Source of the DNA: Acidobacteriota bacterium
Lineage (GTDB): Bacteria; Acidobacteriota; Terriglobia; Acidiferrales; UBA7541
Direction: 5' to 3'
NCBI GenBank assembly: GCA_003224195.1
Contig: QHYP01000271.1
Location: 1 to 6,999 of the forward strand
Length of the DNA: 6,999 nt
The notes below the pieces were generated by a model. That model worked only from the letters and a program-made list of their open reading frames with translations, did not search any database and was not told the origin of the DNA. The position numbers and the translations under genes were made by a program. Positions 6,817 to 6,999 of this stretch are shown in pieces. Each line of letters begins with the position of its first letter. The stretch's first letter is position 1.

Positions 6817-6999
6817 ATGCTCCCGAGGGCCTGGCTGCTTGCTTTGTCGGTTCTTGTGACCACCGCAGTCGTCCTCTGGATGCTGCACCATCCACGCATT
6901 GGCGGCCTTTTTCACCAGCATGTCCCCGATCGGCCCAAACGCCGGCTTTTCCTTGCGGCGGTCGGATTCTTTCTCACCTTTGCGGTCGCCCGCTCGCTG
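6817..6999 (+). CDS. Small membrane protein of unknown function, 5' part (cut by window edge)
   Basis: An ATG at 6817 follows AGGAGAG (6801-6807) with nine bases between, and the frame stays open for 61 codons to the end of the window. Two membrane segments are visible: WLLALSVLVTTAVVLWML (6-23) and LFLAAVGFFLTFAVARSL (44-61). They are joined by a basic loop with HHPRIGGLFHQH and RPKRR (38-43 region), which should face the cytoplasm. I do not recognise the family. The ribosome site, the clean hydrophobic pattern and the position after a divergent gap support a real gene. Confidence 0.7.
   Translation, partial: MLPRAWLLALSVLVTTAVVLWMLHHPRIGGLFHQHVPDRPKRRLFLAAVGFFLTFAVARSL

Noticed and set aside
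6595..6921. Minus-strand open frame of 108 codons in the last gap
   Set aside because: It overlaps the better supported membrane gene at 6817, and its composition and lack of domains suggest chance.

Overview
The window looks like ordinary chromosomal DNA from a GC-rich bacterium. The best guess is an Acidobacteriota-like soil organism. This rests on overall gene style, on the many small GC-rich palindromes between genes, and on CIRCE control of groESL. No rRNA or marker gene is present to prove it. There is no transposase, integrase, CRISPR array, tRNA or rRNA gene.

Layout: (1) 1-1334, minus strand: the N-terminal 444 codons of a large membrane sensor histidine kinase. The frame is open to the window edge and stops just as the dimerisation/phosphoacceptor helix begins. 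(2) 1335-1590: a divergent control region with a sigma70-type promoter, a CIRCE operator (HrcA site) overlapping its -10 box, and an unexplained 20-bp dyad. (3) 1591-3648: groES and groEL, separated by about 105 bp that holds two hairpins. (4) 3649-3942: a dense non-coding stretch with a strong intrinsic terminator, a second decayed copy of that terminator, two further hairpins, a repeat-like block, and the promoter of the next gene. (5) 3943-6121, plus strand: a PhoU-like DUF47 protein, a PiT-family phosphate permease, and a small VOC/glyoxalase-fold protein whose GTG start overlaps the permease stop by 4 bp. (6) 6153-6512, minus strand: a single-domain PilZ protein convergent with the VOC gene. 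(7) 6513-6816: a divergent non-coding region with a perfect 11-bp-arm palindrome. (8) 6817-6999: the first 61 codons of a small membrane protein, cut by the window edge.

How the genes fit together: groES and groEL form the stress-regulated chaperonin pair, repressed by HrcA at CIRCE. The DUF47-pit pair is a recurring low-affinity phosphate (metal-phosphate) uptake module, in which the PhoU-like protein is thought to control the permease. The VOC gene is apparently translated by coupling with pit. The kinase and the PilZ protein are signalling genes (two-component and cyclic-di-GMP) with no visible tie to their neighbours beyond position. Nothing here is clearly a new system. The most useful leads are the VOC gene coupled to pit, the unusual multi-pass sensor of the kinase, the duplicated terminator, and the several intergenic palindromes.
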